Assembly (NCBI RefSeq): GCF_900100165.1
Contig: NZ_FNEO01000001.1
Location: forward strand, 1,302,001-1,366,000
Direction of reading: 5' to 3'
Source: Flavobacterium glycines
Lineage (GTDB): Bacteria; Bacteroidota; Bacteroidia; Flavobacteriales; Flavobacteriaceae
Length of the DNA: 64,000 nt
In this document: one piece after another, positions 35,369 through 43,907 of the stretch
Position numbering within the stretch: the stretch's first letter is position 1
Layout: each line of letters starts with the position of its first letter
Notes under the pieces: generated by a model
Told to the model about the DNA's origin: nothing
The model's input: only the letters and a program-made list of their open reading frames with translations
The model's database searches: none
Made by a program: the position numbers and the translations under genes

Positions 35369-36025
35369 TTACATGTTAAGATATTTGTCCAAATAGTCTG
35401 AACGTTCTTTTAAATTGGCTATATAAGAATCTTCGTGGTGTTCTGATATGATTTCGTAATTGTATCTTCTGAAAGTTTGAATAATTTCGTTGATTGCTCC
35501 CGAGCTTATTTTTATGGTAACTTCTACACTGCTAATGTCTGATTCTGAAATGAATAATCCTAAGAGTTTTCCGTTGTTACTCTCTACAATCTGGGTGATT
35601 TGACTCATGGAGTAATCCAAAATTCCTTTTCTAATTTTAACAATAACACCTTGGTCTTTGATAAAAGGCGTTTGATGAAAGAAATTGATAATATCTTCCA
35701 TTTCATAATAGCCGACATATTTATTGTTTTCGTCTAAAACAGGAATTAAATTAGAGTGGTTTTTAGCGAAAACTTCTAAAACTTCAAGCCAGAGTGCATC
35801 GGTTCTTATAAAAAAGGTTTCAAGGCTGTATTTGTAATCGGCTACTTTTTTTTGTTCTTCAAAAGTTTCAACATCTTCCGCCGAAATACTTCCTATGTAT
35901 ATGTTGTCTTCTACTATAGGGAAATGAGAAAAATTGAAATCACTTAAAAAATCCTTTACAACGGCAATAGACTCTTGGCTGTCAATAGGTTTGAAATCAG
36001 TAGTTATGTAGTTTGTAATTTCCAT
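35369..36025 (-). CDS. CBS domain-containing protein
   Basis: The 218-residue soluble protein has two CBS motifs (about residues 1-125), recognisable by FSHFPIVEDN and NLIPVLDENNKYVGYYEMEDI. An ACT-like C-terminal half follows (about 135-215: VIVKIRKGILDYSMSQITQIVESNNGKLLG). CBS pairs bind adenine nucleotides and regulate other proteins. Its tight linkage to nadK suggests sensing of ATP or NAD metabolites, which is inference. It is transcribed divergently from pdxJ. Confidence 0.9.
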   Translation of the reverse strand: MEITNYITTDFKPIDSQESIAVVKDFLSDFNFSHFPIVEDNIYIGSISAEDVETFEEQKKVADYKYSLETFFIRTDALWLEVLEVFAKNHSNLIPVLDENNKYVGYYEMEDIINFFHQTPFIKDQGVIVKIRKGILDYSMSQITQIVESNNGKLLGLFISESDISSVEVTIKISSGAINEIIQTFRRYNYEIISEHHEDSYIANLKERSDYLDKYLNM

Positions 36026-36092
36026 TTTATCTGAGTACTCAATTTTTATGCAAAATAATCAAAAAAAGGCAAAAACGCCTAGCTTTTACTTT

Positions 36093-36100
36093 GTATTTTT
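36093..36100 (+). promoter_or_regulatory. Candidate promoter of pdxJ
   Basis: TATTTTTG lies 40 bases before the pdxJ ATG in the divergent region shared with the CBS gene. No TTG at ideal spacing. Confidence 0.45.
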
Positions 36101-36140
36101 GTAACCAAAATATAGTTTTTCGTAATCAAAAAGTGTTCCA

Positions 36141-36854
36141 ATGACAAAGTTAAGTGTAAACATCAATAAAATAGCTACTTTACGTAATGCCCGTGGAGGT
36201 AATGTGCCTGATTTGTTAAAAGTAGCTGCCGATATTCAAAAATTTGGGGGACAGGGAATCACTATTCATCCGCGTCCCGATGAACGTCACATTCGTTATC
36301 AGGATGCCCGCGATTTGAAATCAGTTGTTTATACCGAATACAATATTGAGGGAAATCCGCAGCATAATTTTATTGATTTGGTTTTAGAATGCAAACCGGA
36401 TCAGGTTACTTTAGTTCCGGATGCTATTGGAGCAATTACTTCTTCGGCTGGTTGGGATACAATTACTTATCAGGATTATTTAACTGAGATGATTCAGGAA
36501 TTTCAAAGAAATGGAATTCGTACCTCAATTTTTGTGGATCCTGTGCTGGAAATGATTGAAGGTGCTAAGAAAACCGGGACTGATCGTATTGAATTATACA
36601 CTGAAGCATTTGCACATCAATACAGTTTAGGTAACGAAAAAGGGATTGATCCTTATGTAGCTGCTGCCAAATTAGCCAATGAATTGGAATTAGGAATCAA
36701 TGCCGGACACGATTTAAGTTTGGATAATATTCAGTTTTTTAAACAAAATATTCCGGGCTTATTAGAAGTTTCCATTGGACATGCGCTAATTTCTGAGGCC
36801 TTATATTTAGGATTGGAAAACGTAGTTAATATGTATTTACGAAAATTAAAATAG
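36141..36854 (+). CDS. pdxJ: Pyridoxine 5'-phosphate synthase
   Basis: This 237-residue TIM-barrel enzyme joins 1-deoxyxylulose 5-phosphate and 3-amino-2-oxopropyl phosphate to make pyridoxine 5'-phosphate (DXP-dependent vitamin B6 route). Signature segments are LSVNINKIATLRNARGG, ITIHPRPDERHIR, and the late NAGHDLSLDN and EVSIGHALISEAL. It is cytoplasmic and appears monocistronic, with an inverted-repeat element after it. Confidence 0.97.
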   Translation: MTKLSVNINKIATLRNARGGNVPDLLKVAADIQKFGGQGITIHPRPDERHIRYQDARDLKSVVYTEYNIEGNPQHNFIDLVLECKPDQVTLVPDAIGAITSSAGWDTITYQDYLTEMIQEFQRNGIRTSIFVDPVLEMIEGAKKTGTDRIELYTEAFAHQYSLGNEKGIDPYVAAAKLANELELGINAGHDLSLDNIQFFKQNIPGLLEVSIGHALISEALYLGLENVVNMYLRKLK

Positions 36855-36859
36855 TCATA

Positions 36860-36963
36860 TCTCAAAGATGCGCTAAGATTACGCAGAGAGCCGCAAAACT
36901 CAAAGAAGAGTAAACTATAAATCTCTTTGTGTAGCTCTGTGTTCACTTTGCGAGACTTTGTGG
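36860..36963. repeat. Imperfect inverted repeat between pdxJ and the hydrolase gene
   Basis: The arm at 36860-36905 (CTCAAAGATGCGCTAAGATT and onward) is an imperfect mirror of the arm at 36922-36963 (CTCTTTGTGTAGCTCTGTGT and onward). The arms are about 40-45 bases with scattered mismatches. Phrases such as CTTTGCGAGACTTTG recur between genes in Flavobacteria. It fills nearly the whole gap. Confidence 0.6.
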
Positions 36964-36986
36964 AATAATTTTTTAAAATTTAAATA

Positions 36987-37745
36987 ATGCTTTATTCAAA
37001 AATAGAAGGAGAAGGAAAACCTTTTTTAATTATTCATGGTTTTCTGGGAATGTCTGACAATTGGAAAACTTTAGGGCAGCAATTTGCCGGAGAAGGTTTT
37101 CAGGTACACATGCTCGATATGCGTAATCACGGGCGTAGTTTTCAATCGGAAGAATTTAGTTATGAATTAATGGTTCAGGATCTTTTTGATTATTGTCAGG
37201 CTCATTCTTTAGAATCTATCAATATTCTTGGGCATTCAATGGGTGGAAAAATTGCGATGCTTTTTGCAACCCGATATCCTGAAATGGTAGAAAAATTAAT
37301 TGTTGCCGATATAGGTCCTAAATACTATGCGCCACATCACCAAACTATTTTAGCGGGATTGAATGCCGTGAATTTTTCAGTAAAACCAAGTCGCGCTGAT
37401 GTTGAGGCAACTTTAAGTCAATACATCACCGATTTTGGAACAAGGCAGTTTTTGTTGAAAAACCTGTACTGGAAAGAACCGGGACAACTGGCATTTCGAT
37501 TTAATCTGGATGTTTTTAATAAAAAAATTGAAGAAATAGGTGTCCCTTTGCCATCGGAATTGGTTTTTGAAAAACCGACACTTTTTATCCGTGGCGGTAA
37601 TTCAAATTATATTTTAGACGCTGATGTTGAAAATATAGCTGTTCATTTTCCACTAATGAAATTAGAAACGATACCTAACTCAGGACATTGGCTTCATGCC
37701 GAAAATCCGGTTTTGTTTTACCAAATGGTTGTTGCATTTTTATAA
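36987..37745 (+). CDS. Alpha/beta hydrolase (YbfF-like esterase)
   Basis: The 252-residue soluble hydrolase has the oxyanion HGFLGM segment (residues 17-22), a DMRNHGRS motif, the nucleophile Ser84 in GHSMGG and a C-terminal NSGHWLHAENP histidine. This order of motifs matches the YbfF group of carboxylesterases. The substrate is unknown. Its promoter was not found; the repeat upstream may carry one. It ends at a terminator. Confidence 0.9.
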   Translation: MLYSKIEGEGKPFLIIHGFLGMSDNWKTLGQQFAGEGFQVHMLDMRNHGRSFQSEEFSYELMVQDLFDYCQAHSLESINILGHSMGGKIAMLFATRYPEMVEKLIVADIGPKYYAPHHQTILAGLNAVNFSVKPSRADVEATLSQYITDFGTRQFLLKNLYWKEPGQLAFRFNLDVFNKKIEEIGVPLPSELVFEKPTLFIRGGNSNYILDADVENIAVHFPLMKLETIPNSGHWLHAENPVLFYQMVVAFL

Positions 37746-37785
37746 AAAAGCGAAAAGATTGAGTTTTTAAATCCTTTCGCTTTTT
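37744..37785 (+). terminator. Terminator after the alpha/beta hydrolase gene
   Basis: AAAAAAGCGAAAAGATT pairs with AATCCTTTCGCTTTTT with one imperfect position. The right arm ends in the T-tract. It begins at the stop codon. Confidence 0.85.
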
Positions 37786-37870
37786 AAGCTATATGTAAAT
37801 AATTTTAAGACATTTGCCAATTCCTGAAGGTTATTTTTAATAAGCTGTATTTTTATTAATTATTTCGCAT

Positions 37871-39226
37871 ATGGCAGATAATTTTGAAAAAGGCTTTATT
37901 GCAGGAAGGGTTAAAGAAAAAATTTTAGATAATACACTAAAAATTTTTTCGTTGTTGGGAATTTTCCTGATACTACCAGTTTTGGCCAGAGATAATTGGT
38001 GTTTAACGGATAAAAATATTATTTTTTTTATCGGAGTTATTGTTGTGGTAATAACTTATATTTTCAAAAAAAATATATTTATAAATTTAAAGATTTTTAC
38101 AGTCTTTTTTTTAGCTTTATGCATACTGTTTCAGGGATTGTACAGTAAAGGAATATTTTCTCCTACACCGATATTTATTGTTGCCAATTCTGTTTTGTTA
38201 TCCTTTTTTTTAGACAAAAAAAGAGCATATTATGCAATCTTCATTTACATGGTTGTTTATGTTTTTTTTGCTTACCTCTTCATAAATAAATATTTAGTGT
38301 ACACAAGTCATATTGAAGAATTTGAACTAAATGCTAATATGTGGGCTATACGTGGTATAGTACTTTTTTTAATCTCAGTTGCTTTAATTAATATTTCGGG
38401 ATATTATAATAAATTGATTTTGAATAATTTTCGAATCATTGAAAGTAAAAATGCTGAATTAAATGAATACCGTGAGAATTTAGAAAATCTTGTTATAGAC
38501 AGAACAAAAGAATTGGAGCAGTCGTTAATGAGGGAAAAGGAATTAGGGATTCTTAAAACTAATTTTATTTCAATGGCATCTCATGAATTCAGAACTCCAT
38601 TAACTTCAATTCAGGGATTAACTGAGTTGGTTTTGAATTATTTCGATCGATTAACAATAGAGCAAATTAAAGAGCGTTTAAAAAAGATTAATGTCGAAGT
38701 GACTAACATGACAAACATGTTGGAAGATGTTTTAATTATAGGTCAGGTGGATTCAGATAAAATTGTTTTTACTCCGATAGAATTAAATCTGGTTGAGTTT
38801 GTCAAGGAAATTATTTATGAATACCAATTGTTTAAAATAGCAAAGCGAGAAGTCGATTTTCGGTTTGTTTCGGATGAAATAGTTTGTAATGTTGACATTA
38901 AGCTTATGAAACAAATAGTATTGAATTTGTTTTCCAACGCATTAAAATATTCTGAATTTCCTAAGCCTATTTTGATAAGTTTTTTAAAAGAAAATGATAG
39001 CGTGATTTTTTCTGTAACCGATCAGGGAATTGGAATTTCTAAAAAAGAACAAAAGTTAATTTTTGAACCGTTTTTCAGGGCTAATAATGTAGAAAATATT
39101 CCGGGAACCGGATTAGGATTAACTATAATTGAAAGAGCTGTCAATATGCATAATGGGAAGATAGAAGTGTTGAGTGAACTAGGTAAAGGAACAACTTTTA
39201 GAATTGTATTACCATGTAATAATTAA
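37871..39226 (+). CDS. Membrane sensor histidine kinase (HisKA/HATPase)
   Basis: The 451-residue kinase has six membrane helices (about 22-40, 48-65, 72-90, 98-114, 118-138, 158-178). A coiled-coil linker (186-228) leads to a HisKA domain with His238 in MASHEFRTPL, then an HATPase domain with NALKYSEF, DQGIGISKKEQ and GTGLGLTIIERA. There is no large extracytoplasmic domain; the membrane part may itself be the sensor. The receiver-only gene follows 11 bases later, so output probably passes through it. Confidence 0.94.
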   Translation: MADNFEKGFIAGRVKEKILDNTLKIFSLLGIFLILPVLARDNWCLTDKNIIFFIGVIVVVITYIFKKNIFINLKIFTVFFLALCILFQGLYSKGIFSPTPIFIVANSVLLSFFLDKKRAYYAIFIYMVVYVFFAYLFINKYLVYTSHIEEFELNANMWAIRGIVLFLISVALINISGYYNKLILNNFRIIESKNAELNEYRENLENLVIDRTKELEQSLMREKELGILKTNFISMASHEFRTPLTSIQGLTELVLNYFDRLTIEQIKERLKKINVEVTNMTNMLEDVLIIGQVDSDKIVFTPIELNLVEFVKEIIYEYQLFKIAKREVDFRFVSDEIVCNVDIKLMKQIVLNLFSNALKYSEFPKPILISFLKENDSVIFSVTDQGIGISKKEQKLIFEPFFRANNVENIPGTGLGLTIIERAVNMHNGKIEVLSELGKGTTFRIVLPCNN

Positions 39227-39237
39227 TTGAATTAAAA

Positions 39238-39612
39238 ATGGGATTGGCTAAAATTTTAATAATTGATGATACTAAATCAATTCTGGACGTCTTAAAAGAT
39301 TTTTTTGAATTTGAAGATTTTGAAGTTTATGTTGAAACAAATGGTCAAAAAGGTATAGAAAGTGCATTAGAAAATTTACCTCATTTGATACTTTGTGATC
39401 TAATGATGCCAATCAAGAATGGCTATGAAGTTTACGAAGAATTAAAAGCCAATCAGATTACGAAGGATATTCCTTTTTTATTTTTGACTGCAGATGTAAA
39501 TATTCAGACTAAAATGAATGATTTAGGAGATAATTCAGTGGATTATATCCTTAAACCGTTTAATTTGAGTAAAGTAATGGAAACAGTTAAAAGAAATTTA
39601 GCTATAGATTAG
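39238..39612 (+). CDS. Single-domain response regulator
   Basis: The 124-residue CheY-like receiver has phosphoacceptor Asp54 (LILCDLMMPIKNG), the acidic pair IIDDT near the N-terminus and the conserved Lys in DYILKPF. No output domain is present. It would act by protein contact or as a phosphorelay intermediate. It is cotranscribed with the histidine kinase just upstream and ended by a hairpin terminator about 95 bases later. Confidence 0.94.
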   Translation: MGLAKILIIDDTKSILDVLKDFFEFEDFEVYVETNGQKGIESALENLPHLILCDLMMPIKNGYEVYEELKANQITKDIPFLFLTADVNIQTKMNDLGDNSVDYILKPFNLSKVMETVKRNLAID

Positions 39613-39706
39613 TAAATGTTCCAAAACTTGAAAACGAAAATTTTGTTGCAATGAGCTTGTGTAAAGTTCATTTTTGAAATCATTTAATGGGTTTTTAAAA
39701 AATAGA

Positions 39707-39739
39707 AAACAGTAACTTTTTTAAGTTGCTGTTTTTTTT
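39707..39739 (+). terminator. Terminator after the kinase/receiver pair
   Basis: AAAACAGTAACTT pairs with AAGTTGCTGTTTT (one G-T pair). An eight-base T-tract follows. Confidence 0.85.
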
Positions 39740-39749
39740 AGGGCAAATT

Positions 39750-39780
39750 TTGATAAATGTAAAAAAAACACTTATGTTTG
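39750..39780 (+). promoter_or_regulatory. Promoter of the GH43 gene pair (TTG-N20-TATGTTTG)
   Basis: TTG at 39750-39752 and TATGTTTG at 39773-39780 are separated by exactly 20 bases. Transcription should start about 60 bases before the ATG, leaving a moderate leader. Confidence 0.65.
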
Positions 39781-39849
39781 TTGCTTTCGAAAAATCGGCT
39801 ATTATTTTTCTTAAATGAAATCAAAAAACTAACTGAAAATTAAAATTAT

Positions 39850-40953
39850 ATGAATGCAATTATTGGCTTTTTTATGAGAAATAAAAGAATAAAAAATCTC
39901 AGTCTGATTATATTAGCAATTACTGTTTTTCAAAGTTGTACTACTTTGAAAAATGGAAATAAACATTCTTTAAAAGAAAAAATGGAGGCTTATTTAATGG
40001 TGTATTTTAAAGATGATACCCACGGATTGTATTTTGCGTTAAGCAAAGACAGCTATACATTTACCGATGTGAACAATGGAAATCCTGTTATTGCAGGTGA
40101 TACTATTGCAGAACAAAAAGGGATTCGCGATCCTTATATTATGCGTGGTAATGATGGCTATTTTTATATGGCAATGACCGATTTGCATATTTACGGCAAG
40201 CAAAAAGGTTATCGTGATACGGATTGGGAGCGTCCCGGGGATAAATATGACTGGGGAAACAACAGGGATTTGGTTTTGATGAAATCGAAAGATTTAATTC
40301 ACTGGTCGCATTCTATTTTAGATATCGATAAGGCTTATCCGGAGTGGAATGTGGGTTGTGTTTGGGCTCCTGAGTTGATTTATGACGAAGTGAAGGACAG
40401 AATTATGATTTATTTCACGATGCGTAAAGGCAAAGGGAAAACCCAGTTGTATTATGCTTATATGAATAAGGATTTTACAGCATTGGAAACTACTCCCGAA
40501 ATCCTTTTTGAATATCCTGATAGTACAAAACAGGTTCTTGATGCTGATATTACAAAACTGCCTGATGGAAGATTCTGTATGATGTATGTGGCACAGGAAA
40601 ATCCGGGCGGTATTAAAATGGCATTTTCGAATAAAATAAACAGTGGTTATGTATATCAACCGGAACAGGTTGATTTTGAAAAAAAATCATGCGAAGCTCC
40701 AAATGTTTTCAAGCGTTTAAGCGACAATAAATGGGTGTTGATGTACGATATTTTTAGCGTAAATCCACATAATTTCGGATTTGCAGAAACTACCGATTTT
40801 AAAACATTTACTAATCTTGGTCATTTTGACGAAGGCGTGATGAAACGTACTAATTTTACGGTTCAAAAGCACGGTTCAGTTATTCATTTAACAAAAAAAG
40901 AAGCGCTGCAATTAGCGAAACATTGGGGTACGAACTTTTCATTTGAAAAATAA
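39850..40953 (+). CDS. Glycoside hydrolase family 43 lipoprotein
   Basis: The 367-residue protein has a lipoprotein signal with Cys30 (VFQSCTTL). From the in-frame ATG at 39874 the signal would be a more typical 22 residues. A five-bladed GH43 propeller follows, with the three expected acids: base Asp94 (GIRDPYIM), Asp233 (LDADI) and acid Glu282 (SCEAPNVF). GH43 enzymes cleave arabinose or xylose side chains and backbones of plant glycans. It should sit on the outer membrane or in the periplasm. The related gene follows 12 bases later. Confidence 0.88.
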   Translation: MNAIIGFFMRNKRIKNLSLIILAITVFQSCTTLKNGNKHSLKEKMEAYLMVYFKDDTHGLYFALSKDSYTFTDVNNGNPVIAGDTIAEQKGIRDPYIMRGNDGYFYMAMTDLHIYGKQKGYRDTDWERPGDKYDWGNNRDLVLMKSKDLIHWSHSILDIDKAYPEWNVGCVWAPELIYDEVKDRIMIYFTMRKGKGKTQLYYAYMNKDFTALETTPEILFEYPDSTKQVLDADITKLPDGRFCMMYVAQENPGGIKMAFSNKINSGYVYQPEQVDFEKKSCEAPNVFKRLSDNKWVLMYDIFSVNPHNFGFAETTDFKTFTNLGHFDEGVMKRTNFTVQKHGSVIHLTKKEALQLAKHWGTNFSFEK

Positions 40954-40965
40954 AAACAGCATAAC

Positions 40966-42885
40966 ATGAATAAATATTTAGTAAAAACAATTCTTTTTAC
41001 GATTGTAAGTTTTTCAGGTTTGCTTGCACAAAATAAAAAGATGGAAGGCTATCTGTTTGCTTATTTTGAAGGCAAAGGACCAGGCGAAAAACAAGAGCAA
41101 CTGCGTTTTGCCGTAAGTGATGATGCGGTGAATTGGAAAGCCTTAAATAATAATGAGCCCGTTGTGGCATCTAAAGATATTTCCAATACTGGCGGTATCC
41201 GTGATCCGCATATTTTAAGAAGTGCTGACGGAAACAGTTTTTATATTGTAGCTACCGATATGAATACTAAAAAAAATGGTTGGGATTATAATCCGGGAAT
41301 AACCTTGTTGAAATCGGATAATTTGCTGGATTGGAAATCAAGTGTGATTGATTTAGAAAAATTATATCCGGTGAAATTCAAAGGAATCAAATGGGTGTGG
41401 GCGCCACAGACTTTTTATGATACTAAAGCCAAAAAGTATCTGGTATATTTTACGGTTCGTTATTATGACAATTTAAAATTGGATTTTTATTGTGCCTATG
41501 CCAATAAAGATTTTACTGGTTTTGAGAGTGAACCTAAGTTATTATTTAGTCCAAAAGACGGCGCTATTGATGGAGATATTATTTATAAAGACGGAACCTA
41601 TCATCTATTTTATAAAGGAAATACCAAAGACGAGAATGGAAAAGAAATCAAAAATGGTATCAAGCAGGCTACCAGTAAAAAATTACTGGGGCCTTGGAAA
41701 GAAAACTTTGAGTATTTAGATTTTTATGCTGATAAAAAAACAGGAGTAGAAGGTTCTTCAGTATTCAAACTGAATAATAGTGATGATTATATTTTAATGT
41801 ATGATTTGTATTCAAGCGGACGTTATGAATTCCAACGTTCTAAAGACTTATATCACTTCACCGATAAGACCGAATCGTTTACAAAAGATTTCTTTCCACG
41901 TCACGGAAGTGTGATTAGCATTACAAAAGAAGAAGCACAGCGTTTAAATGAAAAGTGGGGTGGAGTGCCACAAAGTTTATTGACTTCAAAAGACGGGACA
42001 TTTCGTTTTAAGGCAGAAGGAAACCCGATAATCAAACATAAATTCACGGCTGATCCGGCTGCTTTTGTTGAAAAAGATACACTGTGGTTGTTTACAGGAC
42101 ACGATTTTGAAGGAGGACAAAAAGGCTATAAATTGAAAGATTGGCTGGTTTTTTCTACCACCGATTTAAAAAATTGGACTGAATATCCTGTACCGCTTAA
42201 AATTGAAGATTTTAAATGGGACAAAACCGATGACGCTTATGCAGGGCAAACCATTAAAAGAAATGGAAAATACTATTGGTACATTAGTACAAATGGTTCC
42301 GGAATTGGGGTGGCTGTAGCTGATAAACCACAAGGACCTTATAAAGATGCCATTGGAAAACCGTTGTTGACCAATGCTGATTGCTTCGCTTCAACACATT
42401 CCTGGACTTGTATTGATCCTTCAGTTTTTATAGATGATAATGGACAAGCCTGGTTGTTTTGGGGGAATGGTGTTTGCTATTATGCCAAACTAAAAGAAAA
42501 TATGATTGAAATTGACGGAGCAGTTAAGAAAATTGATTTCGAAGGATTGCAGTTTACCGAAGCGCCTTGGGTTCATAAAAAGAATGGAAAATATTATCTT
42601 AGTTATGCAACTGGTTTCCCTGAAAAAATTGCCTACGCTATGGCCGATAATATCGAAGGACCTTATGAGTACAAAGGAATTTTAAATGAAATCGTAGGAA
42701 ATAGCAATACTAATCATCAGGCTATTTTAGATTTTAAAGGCAAGTCGTATTTTATTTATCACAACGGAGCAATCCAGACCAATGGTTCTAGTTACAGCCG
42801 CTCTGTTTGTATTGACAAATTAGAATACAATAACGATGGTACTATAAAAAGAGTTGTAATGACTAGCGAAGGTGTTTCGAAATAG
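40966..42885 (+). CDS. Two-module glycoside hydrolase family 43 protein
   Basis: The 639-residue protein has a signal peptide (cleaved near LLAQ) and two GH43-type propellers in tandem. The N-terminal module (about 25-330) carries Asp80 (GIRDPHIL), Asp204 (IDGDI) and Glu262 (GVEGSSVF). The C-terminal module (about 345-639) carries Asp363 (TADPAAF), Asp484 (CIDPSVF) and Glu532 (TEAPWV). Both active sites thus look complete. The first module resembles the protein encoded just upstream; the second resembles xylosidase/arabinofuranosidase types. No SusC/SusD pair is near, so this is not a full polysaccharide locus. Confidence 0.9.
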   Translation: MNKYLVKTILFTIVSFSGLLAQNKKMEGYLFAYFEGKGPGEKQEQLRFAVSDDAVNWKALNNNEPVVASKDISNTGGIRDPHILRSADGNSFYIVATDMNTKKNGWDYNPGITLLKSDNLLDWKSSVIDLEKLYPVKFKGIKWVWAPQTFYDTKAKKYLVYFTVRYYDNLKLDFYCAYANKDFTGFESEPKLLFSPKDGAIDGDIIYKDGTYHLFYKGNTKDENGKEIKNGIKQATSKKLLGPWKENFEYLDFYADKKTGVEGSSVFKLNNSDDYILMYDLYSSGRYEFQRSKDLYHFTDKTESFTKDFFPRHGSVISITKEEAQRLNEKWGGVPQSLLTSKDGTFRFKAEGNPIIKHKFTADPAAFVEKDTLWLFTGHDFEGGQKGYKLKDWLVFSTTDLKNWTEYPVPLKIEDFKWDKTDDAYAGQTIKRNGKYYWYISTNGSGIGVAVADKPQGPYKDAIGKPLLTNADCFASTHSWTCIDPSVFIDDNGQAWLFWGNGVCYYAKLKENMIEIDGAVKKIDFEGLQFTEAPWVHKKNGKYYLSYATGFPEKIAYAMADNIEGPYEYKGILNEIVGNSNTNHQAILDFKGKSYFIYHNGAIQTNGSSYSRSVCIDKLEYNNDGTIKRVVMTSEGVSK

Positions 42886-42898
42886 GACTGAATACAGA

Positions 42899-42933
42899 TT
42901 ATAGCAATTTCTTTTTTTAAGAAATTGCTATAA
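42899..42933 (+). terminator. Terminator after the GH43 pair
   Basis: TTATAGCAATTTCTT mirrors AAGAAATTGCTATAA across a short T loop. The stem is perfect but has only a weak T-tract after it, so termination efficiency is uncertain. Confidence 0.65.
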
Positions 42934-42946
42934 TTTAAAATAGTAG

Positions 42947-42954
42947 TACTTTTG
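42947..42954 (+). promoter_or_regulatory. Candidate promoter of the holin-like gene
   Basis: TACTTTTG lies 22 bases before the ATG at 42977. Confidence 0.5.
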
Positions 42955-42976
42955 GAGTAATAAATATTAAAAGTAA

Positions 42977-43318
42977 ATGAAATTAATTATCAGAGTTCTG
43001 ACTACTTCTATTTTGGTTTTGCTAATTTCTCATTTTATGCATGGGGTACATGTGGCAAGTTTTACTACGGCACTTTTTGTTGCCATTGTTTTAGGTTTAC
43101 TAAATATTTTTATTAAGCCCATTTTGGTATTGTTTACGTTGCCAATTACTTTTTTTACATTGGGATTGTTTTTATTAGTCATCAATGGATTAATTATTAT
43201 ATTATGCAGTAGTATTGTAGGAGGTTTTACTGTCGATAATTTTTTCACAGCCTTACTTTTTAGCATCATATTATCTGTTTCACAATCTATTGTGAATCTC
43301 TTTGTAGGGGATAAGTAA
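42977..43318 (+). CDS. Phage_holin_4_2/DUF360-type small membrane protein
   Basis: This 113-residue protein has four membrane helices and the typical IVLGLLNIFIKPILVLFTLPITFFTLGLF signature (given here by its NIFIKP and LPITFFTLG parts). Chromosomal members of this family (YvlD in Bacillus) occur without phages and have no proven lytic role. It is monocistronic from its own promoter. Nothing nearby suggests a prophage. Confidence 0.88.
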   Translation: MKLIIRVLTTSILVLLISHFMHGVHVASFTTALFVAIVLGLLNIFIKPILVLFTLPITFFTLGLFLLVINGLIIILCSSIVGGFTVDNFFTALLFSIILSVSQSIVNLFVGDK

Positions 43319-43373
43319 TTTATAAAATAATCATAAATCAAATTGATTTTGCTTTTGCGATAGCAAATTTTAG

Positions 43374-43381
43374 TAATTTTG
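43374..43381 (+). promoter_or_regulatory. Candidate promoter of the Cys-rich protein gene
   Basis: TAATTTTG lies 18 bases before the ATG at 43400. A TTG at 43349-43351 gives a spacing of 22 bases. The in-frame TTG at 43379 overlaps this box and is not the start. Confidence 0.5.
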
Positions 43382-43399
43382 TATTTCGAAGATAAAGAA

Positions 43400-43759
43400 A
43401 TGAATAAATTCTACATCATATTAATAGTATTACTAGGCTTCTTTTTGATGCCTGGCAACACTTATGCATGTGGATCCGGTTCAGGTAAACATTCTTGTAA
43501 AATGGTAATGTCTTCCAAATCAAAAATGCAGGATTGTTGCAGTAAAAAATCAAAATCTAAAAACAAAGGTTGTACCGGTAAGTGTGGACAATCCATGTGT
43601 AGTGTTTCTCCGGTAAATATTGGGATTACTGCTCCAATGCAATATGAAATGCTAAAACCTCTTTTTAGTATTATTGAAAAAAAACAAAATTTTTCTAATG
43701 CAATATCTGTCGTTTCTGATGGATATACTTCTCTTTGGCTTATTCCTAAAATAGGCTAA
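43400..43759 (+). CDS. Small exported Cys-rich protein, probable metal binder
   Basis: This protein of about 119 residues has a signal peptide (cleaved near NTYA). A segment of about 50 residues with seven cysteines among Lys and Ser follows (ACGSG, HSCK, DCCSK, GCTGKCG, SMCS). A Cys-free C-terminal region of about 50 residues ends it. The spacing suggests metal binding, and it opens the copper island, although the next gene has a 150-base gap. No named family is recognised. Confidence 0.72.
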   Translation: MNKFYIILIVLLGFFLMPGNTYACGSGSGKHSCKMVMSSKSKMQDCCSKKSKSKNKGCTGKCGQSMCSVSPVNIGITAPMQYEMLKPLFSIIEKKQNFSNAISVVSDGYTSLWLIPKIG

Positions 43760-43907
43760 AAATCTTTTCTGATAGCCATAGGTGTATCAAATTCAAAGCA
43801 ACTTAGCTTAATCATTTAATTTATCGGCAATTTTAATTTTTAAATTATAGCTTAATAGCTATTGTTTAGTTATTGATTTGTCATATTCATCTTCAAATTA
43901 TTTTATA

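Noticed and set aside
42977..43318. Prophage remnant suggested by a holin-like gene
   Set aside because: This holin-like family is common on chromosomes without phages, and no other phage gene is near.
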